64,000 bases of DNA from Streptomyces sp. B21-083 (GCF_036898825.1 NZ_JARUND010000001.1:682001-746000), one strand, 5' to 3'; positions 17,484 to 27,145 are shown, counted from the stretch's first letter. Numbers and translations: made by a program. The notes: generated by a model not told the origin, from the sequence alone.

Positions 17484-17592
17484 ATGACGCCCCCCGTGAA
17501 AACTAAATCGATCGATACGGACTATTCCGACATTGCTGACCGTGTTACTGATCACGTGCAGTACGTCACCCTCCTCGTGCCCGGCTCCGAGT

Positions 17593-18753
17593 TCACCGGT
17601 CGGCCGCCCCCAGCACGAGCACCTGAATGGCCAGTACGGCGGCCCCGCGCGCCCAGTCGTGGAAGTCGGAGACCTTGGTCTCCAGGTCGACCGGGTCCGC
17701 GAGCGGATGCCGGTTGGCGAGGATGCTCTCCTCGATCGCGGCCCCCGCCACCGCGACGAGCCCGACACCTTCCCCGGCGAGCAGGATCTTCTCCGGCATC
17801 GCGAAGTTGGCGATCTGGGCGACCAGCGTGCCCAGCGCGCGGGCCGCTTCGTCGACGACGCGGGCGGTCATGGGATCACCGGCGGCGGCCCGGGCGAGGA
17901 TCTCGTCGTACGACAGATCGTGGCCGGTGGCGGCGCGGATCTGGTAGCGGATGCTGGGGATGGTGAGCAGGGAGATGGCGCTGCCGCGCTCCCCGTCGGG
18001 GGTGAGCGGGCCGTTCGGGTTGACGATCCAGCGGCGCCCGATGCCCAGGCCGTCCTCGGAGGACGGCACCCGCCGGCCGCCGCTGACCAGGCCGTAGCCG
18101 AGGCCCGCCCCTATGGTGAGGACCGCGAAGCGGTCGAGTCCACGGCCCGCGCCGAACCAGCTCTCGGCCTCGACGAGGGCGGCGACGTCGTTCTCGACGA
18201 CCACTCGCAGTCCGGTGCGCTCCTCGACGAGGTCGGCGAACGGGACGTCGTACCAGTCCAGGAAGACGGAGTCGGCGACCACCGAGCGGTTCTCGACGCG
18301 TCCGCCGACGCCGATCCCGATGCCGGCGACAGCCGGGCGGGCAGCGGCCAGTTCGGCGGCCATCCCGGCGATCAGGTCGGCGACGCGGGCCGGGTCATGG
18401 CTGGTGAGAGGCCGGTCCAGGCGGGCGACGACCTCGCTGCGCAGGGAGGTGACGACGCTGTAGACCATGTCGTCGGTGATCTTGAAGCCGAGAAAGGCGC
18501 GGGACTCGGCGACGATGTCGAGGGGCTGCGAGGGGCGTCCCTGGCGTACCTCGTCCGGTGATCCGGCGTCGGGCACCTCGACGAGCAGCCCCGATTCGAG
18601 CAGCGGTTTGCTGAGCCGGGTGAGGCTGCCGGCGGAGAGGTCGAGTCGCCGGGCGAGTTCGGCGCGGGACAGGGGGCCGTGGACGAGCACCTCGATCGCC
18701 ACCGCGCGCTCGCCGGGGCTCAGCGGCGGCCAGCCGTCGGTCACTGCGGTCAT
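17593..18753 (-). CDS. ROK family transcriptional repressor (NagC/XylR type)
   Basis: 386 aa from ATG 18753 (GGTGAGGGG upstream; a GTG at 18771 is an alternative). N-terminal winged helix-turn-helix: LSRAELARRLDLSAGSLTRL, residues 25-45. The ROK sugar-binding domain follows, with GIGIGVGGRVENRSVV, VVENDVAALVEAE and IGAGLGYGLVSGGR. The usual CxCGxxGC zinc motif of glucokinases is replaced by GRRWIVNPNGPL, so metal binding is probably lost. It is divergent from the sugar ABC operon at 18926 and is the obvious candidate to repress it. Confidence 0.9.
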   Translation of the reverse strand: MTAVTDGWPPLSPGERAVAIEVLVHGPLSRAELARRLDLSAGSLTRLSKPLLESGLLVEVPDAGSPDEVRQGRPSQPLDIVAESRAFLGFKITDDMVYSVVTSLRSEVVARLDRPLTSHDPARVADLIAGMAAELAAARPAVAGIGIGVGGRVENRSVVADSVFLDWYDVPFADLVEERTGLRVVVENDVAALVEAESWFGAGRGLDRFAVLTIGAGLGYGLVSGGRRVPSSEDGLGIGRRWIVNPNGPLTPDGERGSAISLLTIPSIRYQIRAATGHDLSYDEILARAAAGDPMTARVVDEAARALGTLVAQIANFAMPEKILLAGEGVGLVAVAGAAIEESILANRHPLADPVDLETKVSDFHDWARGAAVLAIQVLVLGAADR

Positions 18754-18925
18754 GACGATCAGACCCCTCACCTTTTCTTTTGGTACGGAACTAACAAGGT
18801 CACGATACGGCGAGAAACCTGGCCGGCAAAAGATATCTGCCCGCATCTTGACGAATGGATTCTTCCACCCCGAAAGTAAGTGCCCTGAGGACGAGCCGCC
18901 GACGAGCAGACGAGGGAGTCGCTCC

Positions 18926-19828
18926 ATGACCGTCGCCTCCACCAGCCCTCCCCTGCGTCGACCACGGGGTGACGGGGCGCTCGCGGCGCTCTTCGTCGCC
19001 CCGGCGATGCTGGGCTTCCTGGTGTTCCTGCTCTGGCCGACACTGCGCGGCGTCTACCTGAGCTTCACCCGCTTCAACCTGCTGACCCCCGCCGAGTGGG
19101 TGGGGCTCGACAACTACGTCCGGATGGTGCACGACCCCATCTTCTGGGACTCGTTGACGGTCACCGTCGAGTACGTCGCCATCAACATCGGCGTTCAGAC
19201 GGTGTCGGCACTCGCCATCGCCGTACTGCTCCAGCGGCTGACCCAGTCCGCGGTCCTGCGCGGCATCGTGCTCACCCCCTATCTGATGTCGAACGTCGTC
19301 GCGGGCATCGTCTGGCTCTGGATCCTCGACACCCAGCTCGGCATCGGCAACGAGATCGTCGCGGCTCTCGGCTTCGACCGGATCCCGTTCCTCGCGGACG
19401 AGACCTGGGCGATCCCGACGATCGCGCTGATCAACGTCTGGCGGCACGTCGGCTACACCGCGCTGCTGCTGTTCGCGGGTCTGCAGGCCATCCCGAACGA
19501 CATGTACGAGGCGGCCAAGGTGGACGGGGCGAGCGAGGGGCGGATGTTCTGGCGCATCACCATGCCGTTGCTGCGGCCCGTTCTCGCGGTGGTCCTGATC
19601 ATGACGGTGATCGGCTCGTTCCAGGTCTTCGACACTGTCGCGGTGACGACGTCGGGCGGTCCGGCGAACGCCACCAACGTGCTGCAGTTCTACATCTACG
19701 GCGCCGCCTTCGGCCGCTTCCAGTTCGGCTACGCGTCCGCGATGTCCGTGGCCCTGCTGGTCGTGCTGAGCGCGATCACCTTCCTCCAGTACCGGCTCAC
19801 CCGGGCCGGCCACACCGACCTCGGCTGA
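18926..19828 (+). CDS. Sugar ABC transporter permease (MalF type)
   Basis: 300 aa from ATG 18926 with AGGGAG eight bases upstream; the open frame before it belongs to the divergent promoter. Six membrane segments and the EAA motif DMYEAAKVDGASEGRMFWRI (about residues 192-211) define it as a CUT1-family permease. It heads a four-gene plus-strand operon (two permeases, binding protein, oxidoreductase) facing the ROK repressor. Confidence 0.92.
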   Translation: MTVASTSPPLRRPRGDGALAALFVAPAMLGFLVFLLWPTLRGVYLSFTRFNLLTPAEWVGLDNYVRMVHDPIFWDSLTVTVEYVAINIGVQTVSALAIAVLLQRLTQSAVLRGIVLTPYLMSNVVAGIVWLWILDTQLGIGNEIVAALGFDRIPFLADETWAIPTIALINVWRHVGYTALLLFAGLQAIPNDMYEAAKVDGASEGRMFWRITMPLLRPVLAVVLIMTVIGSFQVFDTVAVTTSGGPANATNVLQFYIYGAAFGRFQFGYASAMSVALLVVLSAITFLQYRLTRAGHTDLG

Positions 19829-19845
19829 CCGGGAGGACCGACACC

Positions 19846-20802
19846 ATGACAACGCCGACAGCCCTGACGACACCGGCACCCGCACCGACCCCGACATCCG
19901 CCAAGGCGGCCGTACAACCGCAGCGGCGCGGGCCCTCCCTCGGGCGGATCGCCGCCTGGGCGATGATGACCGCGATCGTGCTGGTCACCCTGCTGCCTTT
20001 CTACTGGATCCTGCGCACCGCGCTGTCCACCAACGCGGGCCTCGCCGCCGACCCGACGAACCCCCTGCCGGTGCATCCGACCACCGGCGGTTTCGAACGC
20101 GCGCTCGGCCTGCAGTCCACCAAGGAGGCGATAGCGCAGGGCGGCGCGGGCGGCGGCCTGGACTTCTGGCGCTACCTTCTCAACTCGGTGTTCGTGTCGA
20201 CCCTGATCACCGGCTGTCAGATCTTCTTCTCGGCGATGGCCGCGTACGCCTTCGCCCGGCTGCGCTGGCGCGGCCGGGACACCGTCTTCGGGCTGTTCCT
20301 GGCGGGCCTGATGGTTCCGGCGATCTTCACCCTGCTGCCGAACTTCGTCCTGATCAAGCAACTCGGCCTGGTGGACAACCTGTTGGGGATCGCACTCCCG
20401 ACGATGTTCATGACGCCGTTCGCGGTGTTCTTCCTCCGCCAGTTCTTCATGAACATCCCGCGCGAGGTCGAGGAGGCGGCGCTGCTCGACGGCGCCGGCA
20501 AGATCCGCGTGTTCTTCCGGGTGCTGCTGCCGATGGCGTCCACGCCGGTGCTCACGCTCGCGATCCTCACGTACATCACCGCCTGGAACGACTACTTCTG
20601 GCCGCTGATGGTGTCGTACAGCGACAGTTCTCGCGTGCTCACGGTGGCGCTGGCGATCTTCCGGGCACAGACCCCGCAGACGGGTGTCGACTGGTCGGGG
20701 CTGATGGCGGCGACCCTGATCGCCGCGCTGCCGATGCTCGTACTGTTCGCGTGCTTCGCGCGCCGCATCGTGAGTTCCGTCGGCTTCACGGGCATCAAGT
20801 GA
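19846..20802 (+). CDS. Sugar ABC transporter permease (MalG type)
   Basis: 318 aa from ATG 19846 (GGGAGGACC upstream, 17 bases after the MalF stop). It has an unusual Pro/Thr/Ala-rich N-terminal tail of about 30 residues, then six membrane segments and the EAA motif REVEEAALLDGAGKIRVFFR. It partners the preceding permease. No ATPase gene is present in the operon. Confidence 0.92.
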   Translation: MTTPTALTTPAPAPTPTSAKAAVQPQRRGPSLGRIAAWAMMTAIVLVTLLPFYWILRTALSTNAGLAADPTNPLPVHPTTGGFERALGLQSTKEAIAQGGAGGGLDFWRYLLNSVFVSTLITGCQIFFSAMAAYAFARLRWRGRDTVFGLFLAGLMVPAIFTLLPNFVLIKQLGLVDNLLGIALPTMFMTPFAVFFLRQFFMNIPREVEEAALLDGAGKIRVFFRVLLPMASTPVLTLAILTYITAWNDYFWPLMVSYSDSSRVLTVALAIFRAQTPQTGVDWSGLMAATLIAALPMLVLFACFARRIVSSVGFTGIK

Positions 20803-20857
20803 CCGCGCCGACCGATCGTCCGCTCACCTGTTCATCTGCTCAACCGAAAGGACGGAC

Positions 20858-22213
20858 ATGCGACTTCGTACGGTCGTGGCACTGACCGGAGCTCTGGCGC
20901 TGTCCCTCGCGACCGGTTGCGCGCAGGGCGGGGCGGCCGGCTCGTCGTCGGACACCGTGACGTACTGGCTGTGGGACGCCAACCAGCAGCCCGCCTACGA
21001 GGCCTGTGCGAAGGGCTTCGAGCGGGAGAACCCCGGCCTTACGGTGAAGATCACCCAACTGGGCTGGGACGACTACTGGACCAAGCTCACCGCGAGCTTC
21101 ATCGCGGGCACCCAGCCGGACGTGTTCACCGACCACATCCAGAAGTTCGGCCAGTTCGCCGATCTGAAGGTCCTGGAACCGCTCGACGACCTCGGCATCG
21201 AGGACTCCGTCTACCAGCCCGGCCTCGCCGCCAACTGGATGGGGCAGGACGGTCACCGCTACGGCGCCCCGAAGGACTGGGACACCGTCGCGCTCTTCTA
21301 CAACCGGAAGCTGGCGAAGGCGGCCGGTCTCACGGCGGCCCAGCTGAACGATCTCTCCTGGAACCCGAAGGACGGCGGCACCTTCGAGAAGGCGATCGCC
21401 CACCTCACCGTCGACAGGAACGGAAAACGGGGCGACGAGGCCGGCTTCGACAAGGACCACGTCAAGGTGTACGGCCTGGCGACCAACGGCGGCGGCGACG
21501 GCGACGGCCAGACCCAGTGGAGCACGTTCGCCGCGTCGGCGGGCTGGACCTACACCGACGAGAAGCGCTGGGGCACCAAGTACCAGTACGACAGCAAGAC
21601 CTTCCAGTCGGTGATCAAGTGGTACTTCGGCCTGGCGGACAAGGGCTACATGGTCCCCTTCACCGACTACAACTCCCAGTCGAACCAGGCCAACACCCAG
21701 ATCTCGTCGGGGAAGGCGGCAGCCGCGTTCGACGGTGCCTGGATGATCTCCTCCTACGCCGGTTTCAAGGGCCTGGACATGGCCACCGCCGTCACTCCGA
21801 CCGGTCCGACGGGCCGGCGCGCGACGATGATGAACGGCCTGGCCGACTCCATCACCAAGGACGCCCACAACATGGCGGGTGCCAAGAAGTGGGTCGCGTA
21901 CCTGGCGTCCGCCGAGTGCCAGCGGACGGTGGGGAGTTACGGGATCGTCTTCCCGGCCACGCCCGACGGCACGAAGGCCGCGGTGGCCGCGTACAAGAAG
22001 AAGGGCATCGACGTCTCGGCGTTCACCCGGCCGGTCGCCGGCGAGAAGGCGGGCGGCAAGGAGTTCGCCACCTTCTCCTACCCGATCACCGACTACGCGG
22101 CCGACGTGTACGCGTTGATGCACCCGGCCATGCAGGACATCTTCGGCAACGGCAGGTCCGTGACCAGTCTCGACGGGACCAACAGCCAGATCAACCTGAT
22201 CCTCGACCAGTGA
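20858..22213 (+). CDS. Extracellular sugar-binding lipoprotein
   Basis: 451 aa. The signal LRTVVALTGALALSLATGC places the lipidated Cys at residue 21-22 (lipobox LATGC). The fold is family 1 solute-binding protein (VTYWLWDANQQPAYEAC, FTDHIQKFGQFADL, AFDGAWMISSYAGF). GAAAGGAC supplies the ribosome site. It delivers substrate to the two permeases upstream. Confidence 0.92.
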   Translation: MRLRTVVALTGALALSLATGCAQGGAAGSSSDTVTYWLWDANQQPAYEACAKGFERENPGLTVKITQLGWDDYWTKLTASFIAGTQPDVFTDHIQKFGQFADLKVLEPLDDLGIEDSVYQPGLAANWMGQDGHRYGAPKDWDTVALFYNRKLAKAAGLTAAQLNDLSWNPKDGGTFEKAIAHLTVDRNGKRGDEAGFDKDHVKVYGLATNGGGDGDGQTQWSTFAASAGWTYTDEKRWGTKYQYDSKTFQSVIKWYFGLADKGYMVPFTDYNSQSNQANTQISSGKAAAAFDGAWMISSYAGFKGLDMATAVTPTGPTGRRATMMNGLADSITKDAHNMAGAKKWVAYLASAECQRTVGSYGIVFPATPDGTKAAVAAYKKKGIDVSAFTRPVAGEKAGGKEFATFSYPITDYAADVYALMHPAMQDIFGNGRSVTSLDGTNSQINLILDQ

Positions 22214-22260
22214 CGTCACCGAAGTCACCGGTCGGACACCATATGAAGGGCACGCACAAC

Positions 22261-23463
22261 ATGACGTTCTCCCTCGGCATCGTGGGCGCCGGGCAGTTCT
22301 CCGGCCAGTTCGCCAAGCTGTTCCTCGCCCATCCGGGCGTCGGCGAGGTGTATGTGACCGACCTCCTGCCGGAGCGCGCGGAGCAACTGGCCGCGACGGA
22401 GGGCCTGTCGGGCACGTTCCCCTCGTACGAGGCGATGCTGGAGTCGCCCACGGTCGACGCGGTGGCGATCTTCACCCAGCGCTGGACGCACGGGCCGCTG
22501 GTCCTCCAGGGCCTCGGCGCCGGCAAGCACGTGTACTCGGCGGTGCCGATGGCGATCACCGCCGAGGAGATCGGCGCGATCATCGACGCCGTACGGGCCA
22601 CCGGACTCACCTACATGATGGGTGAGACGAGTCAGTACAACCCGGCGACCGTCCACGCCCGCAACCAGATCGCCGAGGGCGCCTTCGGCAGGCTCTTCTA
22701 CGCCGAGGGTGACTACGTCCACGACATGGACCTCGGGTTCTACGAGGCCTACCAGTACAGCGGCGGCGAGAACTGGAAGGCGACGGCCAGCTATCCCCCG
22801 CTCCTCTACCCGACGCACTCGGTGGGCGGGGTGCTCGGTGCCTGGCAGACGCACGCGGTGAGCGTGTCGGCGATCGGGGTGCGGGACGAGCGCGGCGACG
22901 GCGTGTTCGACAAGGAGGTCAGCCAGTTCGGCAACGACTACTCCAACGCGAGCGCCCTGTTCGAGGTCGCGGGCGGCGGTTCGTTCCGTACGAACGAGTT
23001 CCGGCGCGTCGGCTACCCCTCGCAGATCCGGGAGTCGCGGTTCCGGTTCTTCGGTACGGACGCGAGTATGGAGCAGCTCGCCACGGTCGCCCTGTGGCAG
23101 GACAAGAAGGGGGTCACGGACATCAGCGAGCTGCTGGAGCCCAAGCCCACCATGGCTCCTGACGATCCGTCACTCCAGCGCATCGCCCCGGACCTGCGGG
23201 CCGCGTTCACCTCCGGCTCGGCTCCGGTGCACGACCGCTCCCGCCTCCCGAGGGAGTTCGACGAGCTGCACAACGGCCACGAGGGCAGCCACCACTTCCT
23301 GGTGGACGACTTCGTGACGGCGGTCAACACCCGCACCCTGCCGTCGGTGAACGCGTGGGTCGCCGCCCGCTACACCCTGCCGGGCATCGTGGCGCACGAC
23401 TCGGCGCGGCAGGGCGGGGCGAGGCTGCCGATCCCCGACTTCGGGGACGCGCCCGAGGCGTGA
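22261..23463 (+). CDS. Gfo/Idh/MocA family oxidoreductase
   Basis: 400 aa from ATG 22261; ATG 22243 in the same frame is possible, but GAAGGG falls ten bases before 22261. The N-terminal Rossmann fold has GIVGAGQFSGQFAK, and the middle segment GKHVYSAVPMAITAEE corresponds to the family's EKP region with Lys-Pro replaced. The C-terminal domain is the GFO_IDH_MocA dimerisation fold. It probably oxidises or epimerises the sugar imported by the ABC system of the same operon. Confidence 0.88.
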   Translation: MTFSLGIVGAGQFSGQFAKLFLAHPGVGEVYVTDLLPERAEQLAATEGLSGTFPSYEAMLESPTVDAVAIFTQRWTHGPLVLQGLGAGKHVYSAVPMAITAEEIGAIIDAVRATGLTYMMGETSQYNPATVHARNQIAEGAFGRLFYAEGDYVHDMDLGFYEAYQYSGGENWKATASYPPLLYPTHSVGGVLGAWQTHAVSVSAIGVRDERGDGVFDKEVSQFGNDYSNASALFEVAGGGSFRTNEFRRVGYPSQIRESRFRFFGTDASMEQLATVALWQDKKGVTDISELLEPKPTMAPDDPSLQRIAPDLRAAFTSGSAPVHDRSRLPREFDELHNGHEGSHHFLVDDFVTAVNTRTLPSVNAWVAARYTLPGIVAHDSARQGGARLPIPDFGDAPEA

Positions 23464-23486
23464 CCAGGGGCACGGTACGAGGGTCG

Positions 23487-23509
23487 GCCGGGTGCCTCAG
23501 GTGCCCGGC
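23487..23509. terminator. Short hairpin between convergent genes
   Basis: GCCGGG (23487-23492) and CCCGGC (23504-23509) form a stem extended by GU and CG pairs around a TCA loop. That TCA is also the stop codon of the minus-strand transpeptidase gene. Confidence 0.5.
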
Positions 23510-24192
23510 TTGCGCCCGTACACGAAGACGTCGTCGCCGTTCCTCAGCAGCGACCAGTACTTCTTGGCCGTCGTCTTGGTCATGTTGACGCAGCCGTGCG
23601 AGCCCGGCGGGTTCCACATGCTGAGGCCGACCGAGTGGAAGGCCTGCCCGCCGTCGAAGAACTGGCTGTAGGGCATCGGCACGTCGTAGATGTTCGAGAC
23701 GTGGTCGATGTCCCGCCAGTAGATCTTCTTCAGTCCGGTGCGGGTCTCGTAGCCGTCGCGGCCGGTGCGGACCGGCACCGGGCCGTAGACGAGGCGGCTG
23801 CCGTCCTGGATCCAGCTCAGCTGGAGCGTGAGGTTGACGCAGGCGATACGGCCCTTGTTGACCGGGCACTTGCCTTCCCTGTTGGGCGTGTTGCCGACGG
23901 CCCGCTGCTTCAGCATCAGGTCCATCACGCCCCAGGTGACGGAGCCCGCGTAGCCCGCGCTGGGAGTGATGCCGTGCTTCTTCTGGAAGCTCTGGGTGGC
24001 CTTGCAGTCAGCGGCGGACTGCACACCGTCGACGGGCCGCCCGAGGAACTTCTCCACCTTCTTCTGGTACGGGCCGGTCTGCGTCGTGCAGCTCGCGGCC
24101 TGCGCCGGTGCGGCGGTGACCACGAGTGCGAGCGGCGCGACGAGCCCCGCGACCCCGAGCGCGACGACCCCTCGTCTGCGTACGTCCCCCAT
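23497..24192 (-). CDS. L,D-transpeptidase with peptidoglycan-binding domain
   Basis: 231 aa exported enzyme that forms 3-3 cross-links or attaches proteins in peptidoglycan. A signal peptide (GVVALGVAGLVAPLALVVTA, cleavage near AQA-AS) is followed by a peptidoglycan_binding_1-like segment (GRPVDGVQSAADCKATQSFQ) and a YkuD domain ending HSVGLSMWNPPGSHGCVNM with the catalytic Cys. Four additional Cys in the mature protein could form disulfides. ATG 24192 has AGAGAGGT upstream. Confidence 0.9.
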   Translation of the reverse strand: MGDVRRRGVVALGVAGLVAPLALVVTAAPAQAASCTTQTGPYQKKVEKFLGRPVDGVQSAADCKATQSFQKKHGITPSAGYAGSVTWGVMDLMLKQRAVGNTPNREGKCPVNKGRIACVNLTLQLSWIQDGSRLVYGPVPVRTGRDGYETRTGLKKIYWRDIDHVSNIYDVPMPYSQFFDGGQAFHSVGLSMWNPPGSHGCVNMTKTTAKKYWSLLRNGDDVFVYGRKPGT

Positions 24193-24374
24193 GTCGGTAC
24201 CTCTCTCCTACGTGCTGCGAGCGGGTTGTCATGAACGTTCTCTGCTTGCTAGACCACCGTTGCGGCTGATCGGTTGTAGATCCGCCCGGGCCGGGACGAA
24301 ACGGTGACATTCACATGGCCGTCATGGTCCGACCGTACTGTCCCGGCGATCAACTGGGCAGATAGCGTTCGGAC

Positions 24375-24953
24375 ATGTCCGCGTTCATGCAGCAACTCCC
24401 CGCCCTCATAGGTGTCGTCATCGGCGCCCTCGGCTCCTACTGGGCCGTCGCGCGAGGGGAGCGCGTCCGCTTCACGCGCGAACGGGAGGCGCGGTGGGAG
24501 GAGCGGCGGCTGGCGGTGTACACCGACTACGCGCGGGTGCTCAAGAAGTCGGTCACGCTGACGTACCGGGTCGCGGCGAGCCTCGGCAACGACCCGCATC
24601 CGCACCCCCTGACCCCCGAGGAGGCGGCACCGCTCATCGCCGAGGCCACCGTCGCCAGGGACCCGTACGGGGAGGCCCTGCTTCTGCTGGGCGACCCCGG
24701 GGTGGTGGCGAAGGCCCGGGAGTGGGTCGCCACGCTGCTGGAGATGGAGGCGTTCCTGCGCGAGCGGACCGAGGATCCGCGAGCCTGGCAGGTGCTGCTG
24801 CAACGCCAGCGGTCCGGACGCGAGGGCTACTACGCGGCCGTTCGCAGCGACCTGGCGCTGCCACCGGGCCACTCCGCACGCTGGCCGGTGGTCCCGGCCG
24901 CGAGGACCACCGGCGACACGGGCCACACGGACGGCAACGGCGACCGCGGCTGA
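24375..24953 (+). CDS. Hypothetical protein with N-terminal membrane segment
   Basis: 192 aa. Residues 8-26 (LPALIGVVIGALGSYWAVA) form a single membrane segment, followed by a charged helical region (RVRFTREREARWEERRLAVY) and a helical cytoplasmic domain with an Arg/Glu-rich coil. Such small membrane-tethered helical proteins are common in Streptomyces; no function is assigned. It is divergent from the L,D-transpeptidase gene and shares its intergenic region. Confidence 0.75.
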   Translation: MSAFMQQLPALIGVVIGALGSYWAVARGERVRFTREREARWEERRLAVYTDYARVLKKSVTLTYRVAASLGNDPHPHPLTPEEAAPLIAEATVARDPYGEALLLLGDPGVVAKAREWVATLLEMEAFLRERTEDPRAWQVLLQRQRSGREGYYAAVRSDLALPPGHSARWPVVPAARTTGDTGHTDGNGDRG

Positions 24954-24997
24954 TACGTGGGCCCGCGTCTGTGGTCAGCGGATGATCTGGAACATCT

Positions 24998-25963
24998 CTA
25001 CCGGTATCCGGCCGTGTCCGCCGGTTTCCCCGTGTCCTGGACCTCGACCACATAGCGCCAGGCGTCCGGCCGGCTGCCGTCGAGGTCGGTGAAGCCGTAG
25101 ACCTTGGCGAGTTGGCCGCTGGAGAGGGACTCGCCGTTCCAGCGGGACACATCCGGGTCGGCCGCCAGGGCCGTCACGGCGCGGCCCACGAACCGCGGGG
25201 TCTCCGAGATGGCGAAGTGCGGGACGCGTTCCAGGGCGTCCCGCCAGTTCTCCTCGCGGACGCCGAAGTGTTCGAGCATCATCTCGGAGCGCAGCCAGCC
25301 CGGGGTCAACGCCACGGCGGTGGCGCCGCGCGGGCCCAGTTCGTGGCCGAGGGCGAAGCCCATGCGCAGGACGGACGACTTGGCGAGGTCGTAGAAGAAG
25401 GTGTTGCGGTAGTTGGCGCGGTTGTAGTCGAGGGTGCCGTCCGTCATCTCGACGACCAGGCCACCGGGGTTGCGCAGCAGCAGGGGCAGGGCGTGGTGGT
25501 TGGTGATCGCGTGGGTCTCGACGGCCAGTCGCAGCAGCCGCAGCCCCTTGTCGAGGTCGTGCTCCCACACCGGGCTCTCCCACTCGAAGAGGTTCTCGCC
25601 GCCCCAGATGTCGTTGACCAGGACGTCGAGCCGGCCCTGCTCCTCGGCCACCCGGTCCACCAGCGCCCGTACCCGCGCCGGGTCGAGATGGTCGGTGGGT
25701 ACGGCGATGCCGTGGCCGCCCGCGGCGGTGACCAGGTCGGCGGTGTCCTCGATGGTCTCCGGCCGGTCGTACTCGGAGCGCTGCTGCCGGGTGCTGCGGC
25801 CGGTCACGTAGACGGTGGCCCCGGCGGCCCCGAGCTCCACGGCGATGCCGCGCCCGGCCCCGCGTGTCGCCCCGGCGACCAGAGCGACCTTGCCCGCGAG
25901 TCCTCCGCCCTGCGCCCCTTCGTGTAGCTGCCCGTCCAGCGGGTTGTGCGTCGTCCTCGGCAT
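24998..25963 (-). CDS. Short-chain dehydrogenase/reductase
   Basis: 321 aa from ATG 25963, with GGAGGAGAC eight bases upstream. Rossmann motif VALVAGATRGAGRGIAVELG (cofactor loop TGRSTR suggests NADP), VNDIWGGENLF where classical SDRs have NNAG, and a YDLAKSSVLRMGFALG active-site Tyr-x3-Lys. The atypical NDIWGG motif and the length (about 60 residues longer than classical SDRs) mark it as a divergent SDR subgroup. Substrate unknown. It stands downstream of a DUF6624-like gene on the same strand. Confidence 0.87.
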   Translation of the reverse strand: MPRTTHNPLDGQLHEGAQGGGLAGKVALVAGATRGAGRGIAVELGAAGATVYVTGRSTRQQRSEYDRPETIEDTADLVTAAGGHGIAVPTDHLDPARVRALVDRVAEEQGRLDVLVNDIWGGENLFEWESPVWEHDLDKGLRLLRLAVETHAITNHHALPLLLRNPGGLVVEMTDGTLDYNRANYRNTFFYDLAKSSVLRMGFALGHELGPRGATAVALTPGWLRSEMMLEHFGVREENWRDALERVPHFAISETPRFVGRAVTALAADPDVSRWNGESLSSGQLAKVYGFTDLDGSRPDAWRYVVEVQDTGKPADTAGYR

Positions 25964-26021
25964 GTCCGTGTCTCCTCCGTGCGTGACCGGGGGCCCGATC
26001 GACCGGGCCTGCGGGCCGGCG

Positions 26022-26612
26022 TCACGTCCAGGGTGTCGTTGATACCGGACATCCACTGTCGGGTATTCCGCTCACGACATGCCGCAGGGCGGGCAGCTGC
26101 TCCGCCAGCGGGTCCAGGCCCACGTCCTCGCGGCGCTCCTCGACCGTCTCGGGGTGGCGGATCGGGTACGGGCACAGGGTGTCGGCGTTGATGCGGGTGC
26201 CGTAGAACTGCGGCTGGCCCAGCTCGACCGCGCAGTGGTCGGCGATGTAGGCGTGGTGCACGGCCGGGCAGCCGCCGTCCGCGACCGCCTCCGCGATCAG
26301 ATCGCGGCAGGTGAGCTGGAAGCCGAGGTCGGCGGTGTGCAGCAGGATCATCAGCGCCGCCGTCGACGCGGGCTCGCCGACCTGAGCCGCCTGGGGCCAG
26401 CCGCGTCGGGCCACGACCGATCTGAGGGCGTCCGCGTTGGCGCCCCGGCAGCGGGTGACGAAATGCCGGTTGAGCGCCGTGGGCGCCTCGCGGGCCAGCC
26501 GGGTCAGTCGCTGGTCCTCCTCGGCCCTGCGCACCAGTTCGGCGGCCAGGGCGCCCTGTCGCGGCTCGGCCGCCGCGCCTCGCGGGGTCTCCATGGGTGG
26601 TGCACTCCTCAT
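26022..26612 (-). CDS. Conserved hypothetical protein (DUF6624-like)
   Basis: 196 aa from ATG 26612 (AGGAG six bases upstream; ATG 26594 is an alternative). It contains LVRRAEEDQRLTRL, GWPQAAQVGEPASTAAL, LHTADLGFQ and a C-terminal region around QFYGTRI, which resembles the DUF6624 family where it is usually written QxYGTQ. Function unknown; soluble. It is 58 bases upstream of the SDR gene and may be co-transcribed. Confidence 0.7.
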   Translation of the reverse strand: MRSAPPMETPRGAAAEPRQGALAAELVRRAEEDQRLTRLAREAPTALNRHFVTRCRGANADALRSVVARRGWPQAAQVGEPASTAALMILLHTADLGFQLTCRDLIAEAVADGGCPAVHHAYIADHCAVELGQPQFYGTRINADTLCPYPIRHPETVEERREDVGLDPLAEQLPALRHVVSGIPDSGCPVSTTPWT

Positions 26613-26637
26613 ACCGTTCTCCTGCCCCCGACGGCCT

Positions 26638-27057
26638 TCACGGTTTCTCCCCGGTGGACATCGAGAACCACACCTTCTTGCCCGGTGTGCCCGGATCCGG
26701 CGGCGCGGTGCCCCAGCCGTCCGTGAGCGCGGCGACGATGGACAGGCCTCTCCCCGACTCGGCCGACGTACCGGGCGTACGGGGTCTCGGCAGCAGGGGT
26801 GAGGGGTCCGAAAGAGTGACGCGCAGTTCGTGCTCGGTGTGTTCCATCACGAGGGCGATCGAGTCGGCCGGGCCGGTGCCCGCGTGGCTGACCGCGTTCG
26901 CGAACAGTTCGTCCGTCGCGAGAACCGCGTCGTCGACCAGGTGGGACAGCTGCCAGCGGGTGAGGTGCCCGGCCACCGTGCGCCGTATCCGCGCCGCACC
27001 GGAAGGGTGGGCGGGCAGCGCGACCTGGAGCAGGCGGGGCCTGCTGGGGGAGATCAC
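26638..27057 (-). CDS. ATP-binding protein, HATPase anti-sigma/RsbW-like
   Basis: 139 aa with a GHKL ATPase fold: N-box DELFANAVSHA (about residues 47-57), a reduced G1 region DPSP and a G2-like GRGLSIVAALTDGWG. Stand-alone domains of this kind act as serine kinases on anti-anti-sigma factors or as signalling ATPases in Streptomyces. The GTG start overlaps the stop of a 24-residue ORF (GTGA), implying coupling. No sigma or anti-anti-sigma partner is adjacent. Confidence 0.85.
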   Translation of the reverse strand: MISPSRPRLLQVALPAHPSGAARIRRTVAGHLTRWQLSHLVDDAVLATDELFANAVSHAGTGPADSIALVMEHTEHELRVTLSDPSPLLPRPRTPGTSAESGRGLSIVAALTDGWGTAPPDPGTPGKKVWFSMSTGEKP

Positions 27058-27128
27058 GGGAGCCTCACCAGGTGGTCCACGTCCGCGTCCACGTCATGGA
27101 ACGCCGTGGGTGCCGTGCGTGCCGTCAT
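27054..27128 (-). CDS. 24-residue ORF coupled to the HATPase gene
   Basis: ATG 27128 is preceded by GGAAGGAAG at good spacing, and its TGA overlaps the HATPase GTG start by four bases. The peptide is MTARTAPTAFHDVDADVDHL plus four residues, with an acidic Asp/Val repeat. It may be a true small protein or only a device for translational coupling. It lies immediately after the long hairpin at 27146-27180. Confidence 0.45.
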   Translation of the reverse strand: MTARTAPTAFHDVDADVDHLVRLP

Positions 27129-27145
27129 CGGGCTTCCTTCCGGTG